Counted from the first letter of the stretch, positions 1 to 5,233 are shown. The stretch: DNA of 5,233 bases from Nitrospirae bacterium GWC2_56_14 (GCA_001803705.1 MHDY01000168.1:1-5233); one strand, 5' to 3'. Notes: a model not told the origin generated them from the letters alone. Program-made: numbers and translations.

Positions 1-444
1 ATACGGGATGAAGCAGGGCTTGCTGCGGCTATGGGGGATATTTCGGTCAGGCTGCTATCTGTAGGCGCTGTCCTAAAAGATGTTGTCGGTGCAGGCCTCC
101 CCTCGGTAGGATTAATGGCCGGACGCTCCTTGGCAAGCCAACTCCCTCGTTATCAACCCGCCGCCAGCCTCGCTGAGGCCCTCCTCCTGGCAAAACGAGA
201 ATTCTCTCCAGCGTGGGACATTGAGTGTACCTCTGTTTCAGATGACAGCATCACAGTACGAGTAAACCAATGCTTCGTCCGCACTCTGTGCACGAATGAA
301 TCGAAGCCGCTGGGAGGTGAGTTGTGCATTCTTTTCTTACATTATCTGACAGGGTATCTTGGCAGAATGAGCAGAACACAACTGAAGATGGAAAAGGCGG
401 AACGCGGCGAGCAGTGTAGCTATGATGTGAAGGTACTGCGGTGA
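1..444 (+). CDS. V4R-like small-ligand-binding domain protein, 5' truncated by the window edge
   Basis: The reading frame is open from base 1, so the gene probably begins outside the window; the ATG at 31 has no convincing ribosome binding site. About 147 residues are visible. The C-terminal half resembles the V4R (4-vinyl reductase) fold found in BchJ and in sensory domains of XylR-type regulators: a Cys-rich stretch with C81 and C87 (counted from the ATG at 31), then GGELCILFLHYLTGYLGRM, then a closing GEQCSYDVKV that matches the usual final G-x-x-C-[FY]-x-V of the family. The Cys often seen a few residues before that last motif is absent. No signal peptide or membrane segment is seen in the visible part. 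The stop overlaps the start of the hydrogenase protease gene, so the two are probably translationally coupled and co-transcribed. A role in sensing or handling a ligand linked to hydrogenase assembly is inference from position only. The family call is from motif resemblance and is moderate at best. Confidence 0.5.
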   Translation: MRDEAGLAAAMGDISVRLLSVGAVLKDVVGAGLPSVGLMAGRSLASQLPRYQPAASLAEALLLAKREFSPAWDIECTSVSDDSITVRVNQCFVRTLCTNESKPLGGELCILFLHYLTGYLGRMSRTQLKMEKAERGEQCSYDVKVLR

Positions 445-932
445 TCCAGGAAACGAGCCCACAAAATATAGCACTGGTAGGGATCGGAAACAGCCTGGCT
501 GGGGACGATGCTGCAGGAATAACTGCTTTAGAGCAACTGAAACTGGCCCTTTGCAACAACACCTCGCTTGTGTTCCTGACATTGGCCGGAGATCTTTATG
601 AAATTTCGGACCATCTGCACCGAGCACACCACTTTATATTCATCGATGCAGTAGCTGGCGATGAACCGGGGCACATCCTCCGTTCGTGCTGGATACCACG
701 AGCCTATGCACCGTCGTTTCACCAGACAGATATCGGTGCGGTCATGGTTTCATTGGAGCGATTAGAATGCATACAGCCTTTTCCTACCTGGGAACTCTGG
801 GGAATCACGATAGATCCGCCCCATGAGATTCGGACTGAACTGAGCCCCCCTGTGGTACAGGCGGTAGCTGATCTTGTCGAGAAATTAACTCAGCACGTGA
901 CCGCATCCTTACCAGGATTCAAAGGCACCTGA
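441..932 (+). CDS. Hydrogenase maturation protease (HyaD/HybD/HupD family)
   Basis: Cytoplasmic nickel-dependent endopeptidase that removes the C-terminal tail of a [NiFe]-hydrogenase large subunit after the metal centre is inserted. The 163-residue length is normal for the family. The N-terminus carries the signature GIGNSLAGDDAAG (residues 14-26). The family's three nickel-contacting positions can be matched to D23, D69 (in FIFIDAV) and H94 (in SFHQTDIGAV), equivalent to E16, D62 and H93 of E. coli HybD, so the enzyme looks catalytically intact. The chosen start is GTG at 441, which overlaps the preceding TGA by four bases (GTGA) and places the signature at the usual distance from the N-terminus; AAGG at 430-433 is a weak ribosome binding site, consistent with coupling to the upstream gene. 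No hydrogenase large subunit is in the window, so the substrate is unknown. The stop lies five bases from the edge of the group II intron relic. Confidence 0.92.
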   Translation: MIQETSPQNIALVGIGNSLAGDDAAGITALEQLKLALCNNTSLVFLTLAGDLYEISDHLHRAHHFIFIDAVAGDEPGHILRSCWIPRAYAPSFHQTDIGAVMVSLERLECIQPFPTWELWGITIDPPHEIRTELSPPVVQAVADLVEKLTQHVTASLPGFKGT

Positions 933-937
933 AACGC

Positions 938-972
938 ATCGGGTAGGAGCGGAATTACTTCCGCCGTCCTCC
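938..972 (-). ncRNA. Group IIC intron domain VI with branch-point adenosine
   Basis: The minus strand forms a hairpin: GCGGAA (964-959) pairs with TTCCGC (954-949) around a GTAA tetraloop, and AGGA (970-967) pairs with TCCT (948-945), leaving CG (966-965) unpaired on one side. The adenosine at 944 is followed by CCCGAT, six bases before the intron's 3' end at 938. This is the same position as the adenosine in the O. iheyensis intron, so it is the likely branch point. The 3' exon begins GCGTTTCAGG. Confidence 0.8.
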
Positions 973-973
973 C

Positions 974-1010
974 ACACCACCGTGCGTATGGGTTCCGTAC
1001 ACGGCGGCTC
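974..1010 (-). ncRNA. Group IIC intron domain V
   Basis: On the minus strand the segment starts GAGCCGCCGTG and ends CACGGTGGTGTG. The strands CCGCCGTG (1007-1000) and CACGGTGG (984-977) form eight pairs including one G-U, and the two-base CG bulge (986-985) is present. The CGC form of the catalytic triad used by class C introns is kept, in contrast to AGC in other classes. The distal stem is damaged: UACG-GAAC is followed by CCAUA rather than CGUA, giving one extra base and a C-A mismatch. This is a recognisable but probably degraded catalytic domain. Confidence 0.85.
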
Positions 1011-1225
1011 ACGTGACTGCTGAAAGCGGTGAAACTGGTTCTGTAGTGATATGAGTCCCAGTTTCGAGAAGTAGTATCAATAAAAGGACCTCGTTTATTT
1101 AGTGCACTTCTCCATGCCCTCACCTCTGATATCCGCGTTGCATCAGTTTCTTGGCTCGTGTAAGGACGCTCCCACTGCCGCCATTGTATGTACCGCAGTT
1201 TCCGACGAAACCAGCTGTCGAGGTT
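1011..1225 (-). pseudogene. Group II intron reverse transcriptase/maturase, C-terminal remnant in three frames
   Basis: Only the C-terminal maturase (X) domain survives, in pieces. LDSWFRRKLRYIQWRQWERP (1222-1163) matches the conserved LDxWxRRxLR...WKxWKxP block of intron-encoded proteins. The next block, TRAKKLMQRGYQR (1161-1123), is in a second frame, consistent with loss of two bases around 1162. Then AWRSALNKRGPF (1117-1082) returns to the first frame, matching the family's AWxSAxNxRGPW. Finally YFSKLGLISLQNQFHRFQQS (1073-1014) is in the third frame; the WWNxGASHM...FPKR segment usually found between is missing, so a deletion lies near 1081-1074. All reverse transcriptase catalytic blocks are absent, as is an initiation region. 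No endonuclease domain is seen, which is expected for class C proteins. The gene is nonfunctional. Confidence 0.85.
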
Positions 1226-1269
1226 TGATGGCGCTTGCGCGCCACACGCCCTGCCGGGCGCACATGAAA

Positions 1270-1297
1270 AAAGGCCCGGTGTCTCCACCGGGCCTTT
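1270..1297 (-). terminator. Intrinsic terminator of the korDABC operon
   Basis: A 12-bp perfect GC-rich stem, AAAGGCCCGGTG / CACCGGGCCTTT, encloses a four-base loop (1282-1285) and starts 25 bases beyond the korC stop. On the minus strand it is followed by a run of T (complement of the A-run 1267-1272), a classic Rho-independent terminator. On the plus strand it is followed by TTTCTCATTT, so it may also stop transcripts arriving from the hydrogenase protease gene. The intron relic begins just past its T-tract. Confidence 0.92.
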
Positions 1298-1322
1298 CTC
1301 ATTTGTAACCTGCTTGTTAAGA

Positions 1323-1868
1323 CTAGACGCGAGCTGCCAACGCCTTTTCAAAACCCATACTGAAAGCCTTCTTGTTCAATTCGATAAAAGCCTCGGGAAC
1401 ACTCGAAAGAACCGCCTTTTCAGCATTCTCGCGGGTAACCTGGCCGGTCAGAGCCACCATGGCGCCCAGAGCAACGATGTTGGCAACGATCTCGCGGCCC
1501 ACATCGTTTTTGGCGGTGTTGATGATCGGAAAGGACACAGTCTTGAAATTGCCCTTGGGCAGGGTCTTGACCAGATCGGAGTCAACCAGCAGCACGCCCC
1601 CTTCTTTGAGATCGTGGGAGTACTTGTTGCATGCTTCCTGGGTCATGGCCAGAAGCGCATCACACTGGGTGACCTTGGGATAGTCGATAGATCCGTCGGA
1701 AATAATGACCTCCGATTTGGAGGCACCGCCGCGGGCCTCAGGTCCATAGCTCTGCGACTGTACCGCCTCTTTTCCTTCATAAATAGAGGCAGCCTTGGCC
1801 ATGATGATGCCTGCGGTGATTAGCCCTTGCCCGCCAGCACCGGAAAATCTGAGTTCATATCTGGACAT
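1323..1868 (-). CDS. korC: 2-oxoglutarate:ferredoxin oxidoreductase, gamma subunit
   Basis: Gamma subunit of the cytoplasmic enzyme that interconverts 2-oxoglutarate + CoA and succinyl-CoA + CO2 with ferredoxin. The 181-residue protein is a normal full-length gamma domain of the pyruvate/ketoisovalerate oxidoreductase family. The conserved FSGAGGQGLITAG lies at residues 8-20 and SYGPEARGGASKSEV at 40-54; both are hallmarks of this subunit. There are no iron-sulfur cysteine motifs, as expected for gamma. The ATG at 1868 is preceded by AAGGAG (1882-1877) eight bases upstream. It is the last gene of the operon, 26 bases after korB, and is followed by the intrinsic terminator. A related 2-ketoacid oxidoreductase specificity cannot be strictly excluded from gamma alone; the D-A-B-C order and the neighbouring mdh favour 2-oxoglutarate. 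Confidence 0.93.
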   Translation of the reverse strand: MSRYELRFSGAGGQGLITAGIIMAKAASIYEGKEAVQSQSYGPEARGGASKSEVIISDGSIDYPKVTQCDALLAMTQEACNKYSHDLKEGGVLLVDSDLVKTLPKGNFKTVSFPIINTAKNDVGREIVANIVALGAMVALTGQVTRENAEKAVLSSVPEAFIELNKKAFSMGFEKALAARV

Positions 1869-1894
1869 CTATATCTCTCCTTTTCCTGTAATAA

Positions 1895-2716
1895 TTACTT
1901 GGCAGCCTTGGCGCGCTCGATAACCTTGGCGTACTCGGCAGTGTACTCGGTCTTGGTTTCATCTTTGTAAAGGACACCAGTCAGAACCTTCCCTTGCAAT
2001 TGTTCGGCGGTCATCTTTTCAGCAGCCTTAACCGGCACGGCAATCTCCTTCAGGTGGTTCATCATCTCGATAACAGACTTGAATTTATTGCGGCGACCGT
2101 ACGTGGTCGGGCAATCATCCATAATCTCGACAACCGAGAAACCTTTGTGCTGAATGGCTTCTGCAATAAGTTTGTCGATCTGGTTGGCGTGGAAGGAGGT
2201 ACCACGGGCTACAAACGTAGCGCCGGCGCCGATCGCAAGTTTGGCAATATCAAAACAGGGATCCGGATTACCGTAGGGAGTAGTTGATGCCTTGGCGCCT
2301 GTCGGTGTCGTGGGGGAGAACTGGCCACCTGTCATACCATAAATCTTGTTGTTCAAGATGATGTAGGTCATGTCGATGTTGCGACGGCAGGCATGTATGA
2401 AATGGTTGCCGCCAATGGCTGTGCCATCGCCGTCGCCACCAACAAGAATCACGTTCATTTCCGGCTTGGCCAGTTTGACACCGGTTGCAAAGGCGGCAGC
2501 GCGACCATGGGCGGTATGCAGGGTACAGCAATCCATATAGCCGGGCAGACGGGAAGCACAACCGATACCGGAGACGATGGCAGTCTGTGCCATATCCAAT
2601 TTGAGAGAATCCATTGCCCGGATAAGCCCCTTCATAACAATGCCATGCCCGCATCCCGGGCACCAGATATGAGGGAGCTTGCCGGGACGTATATATTTTT
2701 CATAATCAAAAGCCAT
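1895..2716 (-). CDS. korB: 2-oxoglutarate:ferredoxin oxidoreductase, beta subunit (thiamine diphosphate binding)
   Basis: Beta subunit holding thiamine diphosphate and a [4Fe-4S] cluster, where the 2-oxoacid is decarboxylated. Residues 18-24 read WCPGCGH, giving C19 and C22; C53 in SGIGCASR and C202 in DDCPTTYG match the other two cluster-ligand positions known from Sulfolobus-type enzymes. The cofactor motif begins GGDGDG (93-98) and ends in NN (122-123), followed by KIYGMTGGQFSPT, typical of the family. HTAHGRA (67-73) is also a conserved block. The 273-residue length is normal. The start ATG at 2716 lies two bases after the korA stop, with a strong Shine-Dalgarno sequence inside the end of korA, so korA and korB are probably coupled and made in equal amounts. 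Confidence 0.95.
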   Translation of the reverse strand: MAFDYEKYIRPGKLPHIWCPGCGHGIVMKGLIRAMDSLKLDMAQTAIVSGIGCASRLPGYMDCCTLHTAHGRAAAFATGVKLAKPEMNVILVGGDGDGTAIGGNHFIHACRRNIDMTYIILNNKIYGMTGGQFSPTTPTGAKASTTPYGNPDPCFDIAKLAIGAGATFVARGTSFHANQIDKLIAEAIQHKGFSVVEIMDDCPTTYGRRNKFKSVIEMMNHLKEIAVPVKAAEKMTAEQLQGKVLTGVLYKDETKTEYTAEYAKVIERAKAAK

Positions 2717-2718
2717 GG

Positions 2719-3852
2719 TTATTTAACCTCCTTGATCTTGTCGAGGATCTGATCAGGATTGATCGGTTCACCGTCAACCCTGAAGATGCCCATAACCGGT
2801 ACCTTGCCCTGCGCAGCCCGTTCTACTTCACCATGACACATTCCCAAGTTCATTTCCGGGGTAATGAATCCCTTAATCCTGCCCGTTAAGGCGGTAAGCT
2901 GTTTGTACGGAAATGGCCAGAAGGTTTTAAGACGGAACATGCCGGCCTTGATCCCTTGTTTACGAGCCTCGTTGACGGCATAACGGGCAGATCGGGAGGT
3001 AGATCCGTAAGCAACAATCACCACTTCAGCATCATCCAGCTGAAATTCTTCAAACTCGATAATGTCATCTGCATTGGCTTCAACTTTGCGGACCTGACGC
3101 TCTTCCTCGGCCTGTACCCACTCGGCCTTGGTTGTCGGGAAACCGTCCTGCCCCTTGTTGAGACTGGTAACGTGAAATTTGTAGCCAGTACCGAAAGCTG
3201 CCAAGGGAGGCACGTCGCCAAAACTTGTGTCATATGGTTTGTATTGTTCTGGAGGAACAGTAGGAGTTCTGCGAGGTTCAATCGCAATTTCACCCGGTTC
3301 CGGGAACACTACACGCTCGCGCATATGAGCGACAATCTCGTCAGGCATAACAAGAACAGGAGTACGATATTTTTCGGAGAGATTAAAAGCGCGTATCATC
3401 TCTTCGTACGTTTCCTGCACGGTGGATGGCACCAGGCAGATGGCAGGGTGATCACCATGCGTACCCCATTTGGCACACATGACATCAGACTGGCTGGGAC
3501 CGGTTGGCATACCGGTAGAAGGGCCACCGCGCATGACATTGTAAATAACGCACGGTATTTCAGAGATACAGGCCATGCCGATTAATTCCTGCTTAAGTGA
3601 AAGGCCTGGGCCTGATGTCGAGTCCAGCGTCTTGAAGCCGGCTAGCGCTGCGCCCATCATGGCGGCAGAGGCAGCAATCTCGTCTTCCATCTGGATAAAT
3701 TTACCGCCGATCTTGGGCAATTCGACGGACATGACCTCGGCAACCTCAGTCGAAGGGGTAATCGGGTAGCCTGCAAAGAAGTTACAGCCGGCATAAAGTG
3801 CACCATACGATGCAGCCTCATTACCCTGAAGAAACGCTACTTTTTTAGACAT
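2719..3852 (-). CDS. korA: 2-oxoglutarate:ferredoxin oxidoreductase, alpha subunit
   Basis: Alpha subunit of the 2-oxoglutarate:ferredoxin oxidoreductase, pairing with beta to form the thiamine active site and bind substrates. The 377-residue protein has the N-terminal pyrimidine-binding domain with GYPITPSTE (28-36), QMEDEIAASAAMMGAALAG (54-72) containing the conserved acidic residue of that domain, and STSGPG (78-83), followed by MRGGPSTGMPTGPSQSD, a conserved family block. The C-terminal third (from about residue 270, DDAEVVIVAYGSTSRSARYA) is the transketolase C-terminal-like domain. Gamma is not fused to the N-terminus, unlike in two-subunit archaeal enzymes, fitting the four-gene type. 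The ATG at 3852 has GGGAGG (3868-3863) ten bases upstream. The gene lies 22 bases after korD and two bases before korB. Nothing suggests damage. Confidence 0.95.
   Translation of the reverse strand: MSKKVAFLQGNEAASYGALYAGCNFFAGYPITPSTEVAEVMSVELPKIGGKFIQMEDEIAASAAMMGAALAGFKTLDSTSGPGLSLKQELIGMACISEIPCVIYNVMRGGPSTGMPTGPSQSDVMCAKWGTHGDHPAICLVPSTVQETYEEMIRAFNLSEKYRTPVLVMPDEIVAHMRERVVFPEPGEIAIEPRRTPTVPPEQYKPYDTSFGDVPPLAAFGTGYKFHVTSLNKGQDGFPTTKAEWVQAEEERQVRKVEANADDIIEFEEFQLDDAEVVIVAYGSTSRSARYAVNEARKQGIKAGMFRLKTFWPFPYKQLTALTGRIKGFITPEMNLGMCHGEVERAAQGKVPVMGIFRVDGEPINPDQILDKIKEVK
2726..2733 (-). promoter_or_regulatory. Shine-Dalgarno sequence of korB, embedded in the korA 3' end
   Basis: AAGGAGGT on the minus strand overlaps the last sense codons of korA (AAG GAG GTT AAA then TAA) and sits nine bases before the korB ATG. 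It is the strongest ribosome binding site in the operon and confirms that start. Its position suggests that translation through the end of korA exposes or feeds korB initiation. Confidence 0.85.
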
Positions 3853-3874
3853 CTGTTCATTTCCTCCCGTTGAA

Positions 3875-4072
3875 TTATTCAGTAATGACCTTTATTGCAA
3901 AGTCAGGGCATCTGAGTTCGCACTGCATGCATTTGATGCAGGCCTCCAGGTTTTTGACGGCAGCAACAAAACCCTGCATTTCCAGGACCTTGGTGGGGCA
4001 GAATTCCACGCAAATATGGCACCCCTTACAATACTTCTCGATGATCTCGATTTTCGGAAGCTTCTTTTCCAT
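3875..4072 (-). CDS. korD: 2-oxoglutarate:ferredoxin oxidoreductase, delta subunit (2x[4Fe-4S] ferredoxin)
   Basis: Small 65-residue electron-transfer subunit with two complete CxxCxxCxxxCP motifs: C15, C18, C21, C25 and C45, C48, C51, C55. It is expected to carry two [4Fe-4S] clusters and to pass electrons from the beta-subunit cluster to soluble ferredoxin. The length and the charged N-terminus (EKKLPKIE) are usual for KorD/OorD. The ATG at 4072 is preceded by AAGGAG (4087-4082) nine bases upstream. It is the first gene of the korDABC operon, separated from mdh by a strong hairpin, so transcription probably starts in the intergenic region. A standalone ferredoxin would look similar, but the tight spacing to korA makes the subunit assignment safe. 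Confidence 0.94.
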   Translation of the reverse strand: MEKKLPKIEIIEKYCKGCHICVEFCPTKVLEMQGFVAAVKNLEACIKCMQCELRCPDFAIKVITE

Positions 4073-4126
4073 CTAATTGCGCTCCTTTAGTGTGAGTAAA
4101 GCCGTGTAGGCTAAAAAAACCTGGTT

Positions 4127-4155
4127 ACACTAACATTTATTGCAGGGTATTTCAA
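4127..4155 (-). promoter_or_regulatory. Possible sigma-70-type promoter of korDABC
   Basis: On the minus strand TTGAAA (4155-4150) is followed, after 17 bases, by TAGTGT (4132-4127) preceded by TG one base upstream, like an extended -10 element. The -35 box matches the consensus at five of six positions; the -10 box is poor at three of six. An AT-rich tract (4172-4199) lies just upstream and could act as an UP element. Placement between the mdh terminator and korD supports a promoter here, but the exact boxes are tentative. Confidence 0.35.
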
Positions 4156-4208
4156 GTTGAGCGTTGGGCAATTATTTTATTATGTTTTATTTCCAAAGAA
4201 AGGTCTAA

Positions 4209-4248
4209 TAATGGCAAAAGAAGGGCGGATGCCCTTCTTTTGCCATTA
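4209..4248 (-). terminator. Hairpin terminator after mdh, perfect 18-bp inverted repeat
   Basis: TAATGGCAAAAGAAGGGC (4209-4226) and its exact complement (4231-4248) form an 18-bp stem with a four-base loop. The inner part is a GAAGGGC/GCCCTTC stem followed by TTTT in either direction, so it resembles an intrinsic terminator and is symmetrical. It begins 28 bases beyond the mdh stop. It should separate mdh transcription from korDABC at least partly. The T-run is inside the outer stem rather than after it, so efficiency is uncertain. Confidence 0.75.
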
Positions 4249-4276
4249 CTCAGAATAGCCTTCTATGAAGAGCAGT

Positions 4277-5233
4277 CTACTTCATGCTGCCCACAAGTTC
4301 TTTTACAGCTGCAACAGATTTGTCCATCATTGCCTGCTCTTCTGCGTCGAGTTTAAACTCGATGATCTTCTCAACCCCACCAGCGCCGAGAACGCAGGGA
4401 ACGCCGACATAGAAGCCGCTTACGCCGAACTCGCCCTGAAGGAAGGCACAGGTCGGAAGAACGCGTTTCTGATCCCTGAGGATCGACTCGGTCATTGCGA
4501 TGGCGCTGGATGCCGGGGAATAAAATGCAGAACCGGTTTTGAGCAGGGCAACAACCTCTCCGCCTGCGCCGCGGGTACGCTTGACCATGGCGTCCATGAC
4601 TTCCTTGGCTTTAGCCTTATCTTTGTACTTGGTTTCGAGGAGTTCCATGACGGGGATACCACACACGCTGGTGTAGCGAACGAGCGGTACCATGTCATCC
4701 CCGTGGCCGCCCAGAGTCACTGCGGTAACGTCTTTGACGGACACGCCGAGTTCCCAGGCGATGAAAGCAGCAAACCTGGAGGAGTCGAGAACGCCTGCCT
4801 GACCGATAACCCTGTTGTACGGGAAGCCGGTGAGCTTCTGACAGAGAGTAACCATTGCGTCAAGAGGGTTGGAAATAACGATGACGAAGGAGTTGGGGGC
4901 ATACTGCTTGATGCCTGCGGCGACGCTCTCCATGATCTTGGAGTTCGTAGCGATCAGGTCGTCACGGCTCATGCCCGGTTTGCGCGGGAGGCCTGCAGTT
5001 ACGATAACAACATCTGCGCCCTCGATGTCCTTGTAATCATTGGTCCCTTTCAGATTGATATCAAAACCATCCACCGGACCGACTTCGGCGATATCAAGCA
5101 TCTTCCCCTGGGGCAGGCCTTCGACGATGTCGAACATCACTACATCACCCAGTTCACGAAGAGCGCAAAGCTGAGCAAGAACGCCACCGATCTGACCACC
5201 ACCGATTAATGCAATCTTCTTTCTAGCTGCCAT
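4277..5233 (-). CDS. mdh: Malate dehydrogenase, NAD-dependent, lactate-dehydrogenase-like type
   Basis: Cytoplasmic citric-acid-cycle enzyme interconverting malate and oxaloacetate with NAD(H). The 318 residues are full length for this type. The Rossmann glycine motif is IGGGQIGG (10-17), with D35 (VMFDI) positioned to bind the NAD ribose, which favours NAD over NADP. AGLPRKPGMSR (80-90) supplies R84, the residue that selects oxaloacetate over pyruvate, and R90; N122 and the D150/R153 pair (LDSSRF) are conserved, and H177 in GGHGDDM is the catalytic histidine. Together these exclude lactate dehydrogenase. The ATG is the last codon in the window and gives the normal N-terminus (MAARKKIALIG), so the protein is complete although its ribosome binding site and promoter are outside. 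It lies upstream of korDABC on the same strand but is separated by a hairpin terminator. Confidence 0.96.
   Translation of the reverse strand: MAARKKIALIGGGQIGGVLAQLCALRELGDVVMFDIVEGLPQGKMLDIAEVGPVDGFDINLKGTNDYKDIEGADVVIVTAGLPRKPGMSRDDLIATNSKIMESVAAGIKQYAPNSFVIVISNPLDAMVTLCQKLTGFPYNRVIGQAGVLDSSRFAAFIAWELGVSVKDVTAVTLGGHGDDMVPLVRYTSVCGIPVMELLETKYKDKAKAKEVMDAMVKRTRGAGGEVVALLKTGSAFYSPASSAIAMTESILRDQKRVLPTCAFLQGEFGVSGFYVGVPCVLGAGGVEKIIEFKLDAEEQAMMDKSVAAVKELVGSMK

Larger units (their letters stand above)
938..1263 (-). mobile_element. Internally deleted group IIC intron relic, both ends preserved
   Basis: Read on the minus strand, the element begins GTGCGCCCGGCAGGGCG at 1263, matching the group II 5' consensus GTGYG and the start of domain I in bacterial introns such as that of Oceanobacillus iheyensis (GUGUGCCCGGCAUGGG). 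It ends with a recognisable domain V (about 1010-974) and domain VI (972-938), finishing CCTACCCGAT. Between them lies only the C-terminal maturase part of an intron reverse transcriptase, broken across three frames. A full IIC intron is normally around 1.8-2 kb, so most of domains I-IV and of the ORF has been lost. The 5' end follows the T-tract of the kor terminator by three bases (TTTTTTCAT then GTGCG), the insertion context typical of class C introns. A hairpin with a GCAA loop (1230-1243) lies near the deletion junction. The element cannot move by itself. Identification rests on recalled consensus, not on a search. Confidence 0.85.

Noticed and set aside
31..444. Upstream plus-strand protein as the hydrogenase nickel chaperone HypA
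   Set aside because: It has several cysteines and sits beside a hydrogenase gene, but lacks the N-terminal MH(E/D) start and the paired CxxC zinc motifs of HypA.
890..1351. 153-codon open frame on the minus strand across the intergenic region
   Set aside because: It runs through the kor terminator, the intron relic and into the hydrogenase protease gene. Only parts resemble a maturase and adjacent family blocks are in other frames, so it is a pseudogene remnant with chance open flanks.
1188..1823. 211-codon plus-strand open frame
   Set aside because: It lies opposite korC and the terminator, with no recognisable motif or ribosome binding site.
2956..3585. 209-codon plus-strand open frame
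   Set aside because: It is a shadow of korA, whose own frame carries all conserved motifs.
4265..5209. 314-codon plus-strand open frame
   Set aside because: It is antisense to mdh along nearly its whole length. The minus-strand protein has full family motifs, whereas the plus-strand product matches nothing I recognise; it reflects codon bias of mdh.
4277..5233. mdh product as a lactate dehydrogenase
   Set aside because: The substrate-specificity position is arginine (R84 in PRKPG), which selects dicarboxylates; lactate dehydrogenases have glutamine there.
1..5233. CRISPR arrays, tRNA or rRNA genes, insertion sequences with terminal repeats
   Set aside because: No regularly spaced repeats, no cloverleaf or rRNA-like segments, and no DDE transposase fragments were seen. 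The only mobile DNA recognised is the group II intron relic.

Overview
The window looks like chromosomal DNA of an anaerobic bacterium of the Desulfuromonadales/Geobacterales type. This is inferred from family resemblance and gene order: a lactate-type malate dehydrogenase lies directly upstream of a four-subunit 2-oxoglutarate:ferredoxin oxidoreductase operon (D-A-B-C), an order I know from Geobacter and relatives. Nothing here resembles a new defence or biosynthetic system. The most unusual element is a small, decayed group IIC intron.

Layout. Plus strand, 1-932: the 3' part of a gene for a V4R-like small-ligand-binding protein, then a hydrogenase maturation protease whose GTG start overlaps the previous stop. 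Bases 933-1322 hold no intact gene. They contain a 326-base internally deleted group IIC intron on the minus strand (938-1263) and the intrinsic terminator of the kor operon (1270-1297). Minus strand, 4072 down to 1323: korD (two-cluster ferredoxin subunit), korA (alpha), korB (beta, thiamine diphosphate) and korC (gamma), closely spaced, each with a clear Shine-Dalgarno sequence. Bases 4073-4276 hold a possible kor promoter and a perfect 18-bp hairpin terminator after mdh. Minus strand, 5233-4277: complete mdh, whose start codon is the last three bases of the window.

How the genes work together. Mdh interconverts malate and oxaloacetate with NAD(H). KorDABC interconverts 2-oxoglutarate + CoA and succinyl-CoA + CO2 with ferredoxin. 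Both are citric-acid-cycle steps, used oxidatively for acetate respiration in Geobacter-like organisms and reversible in principle. The plus-strand pair belongs to a different process, maturation of a [NiFe] hydrogenase whose structural genes probably lie to the left of the window. The two transcription units converge at the kor terminator, and the intron sits just past its T-tract, the usual insertion context of group IIC introns.
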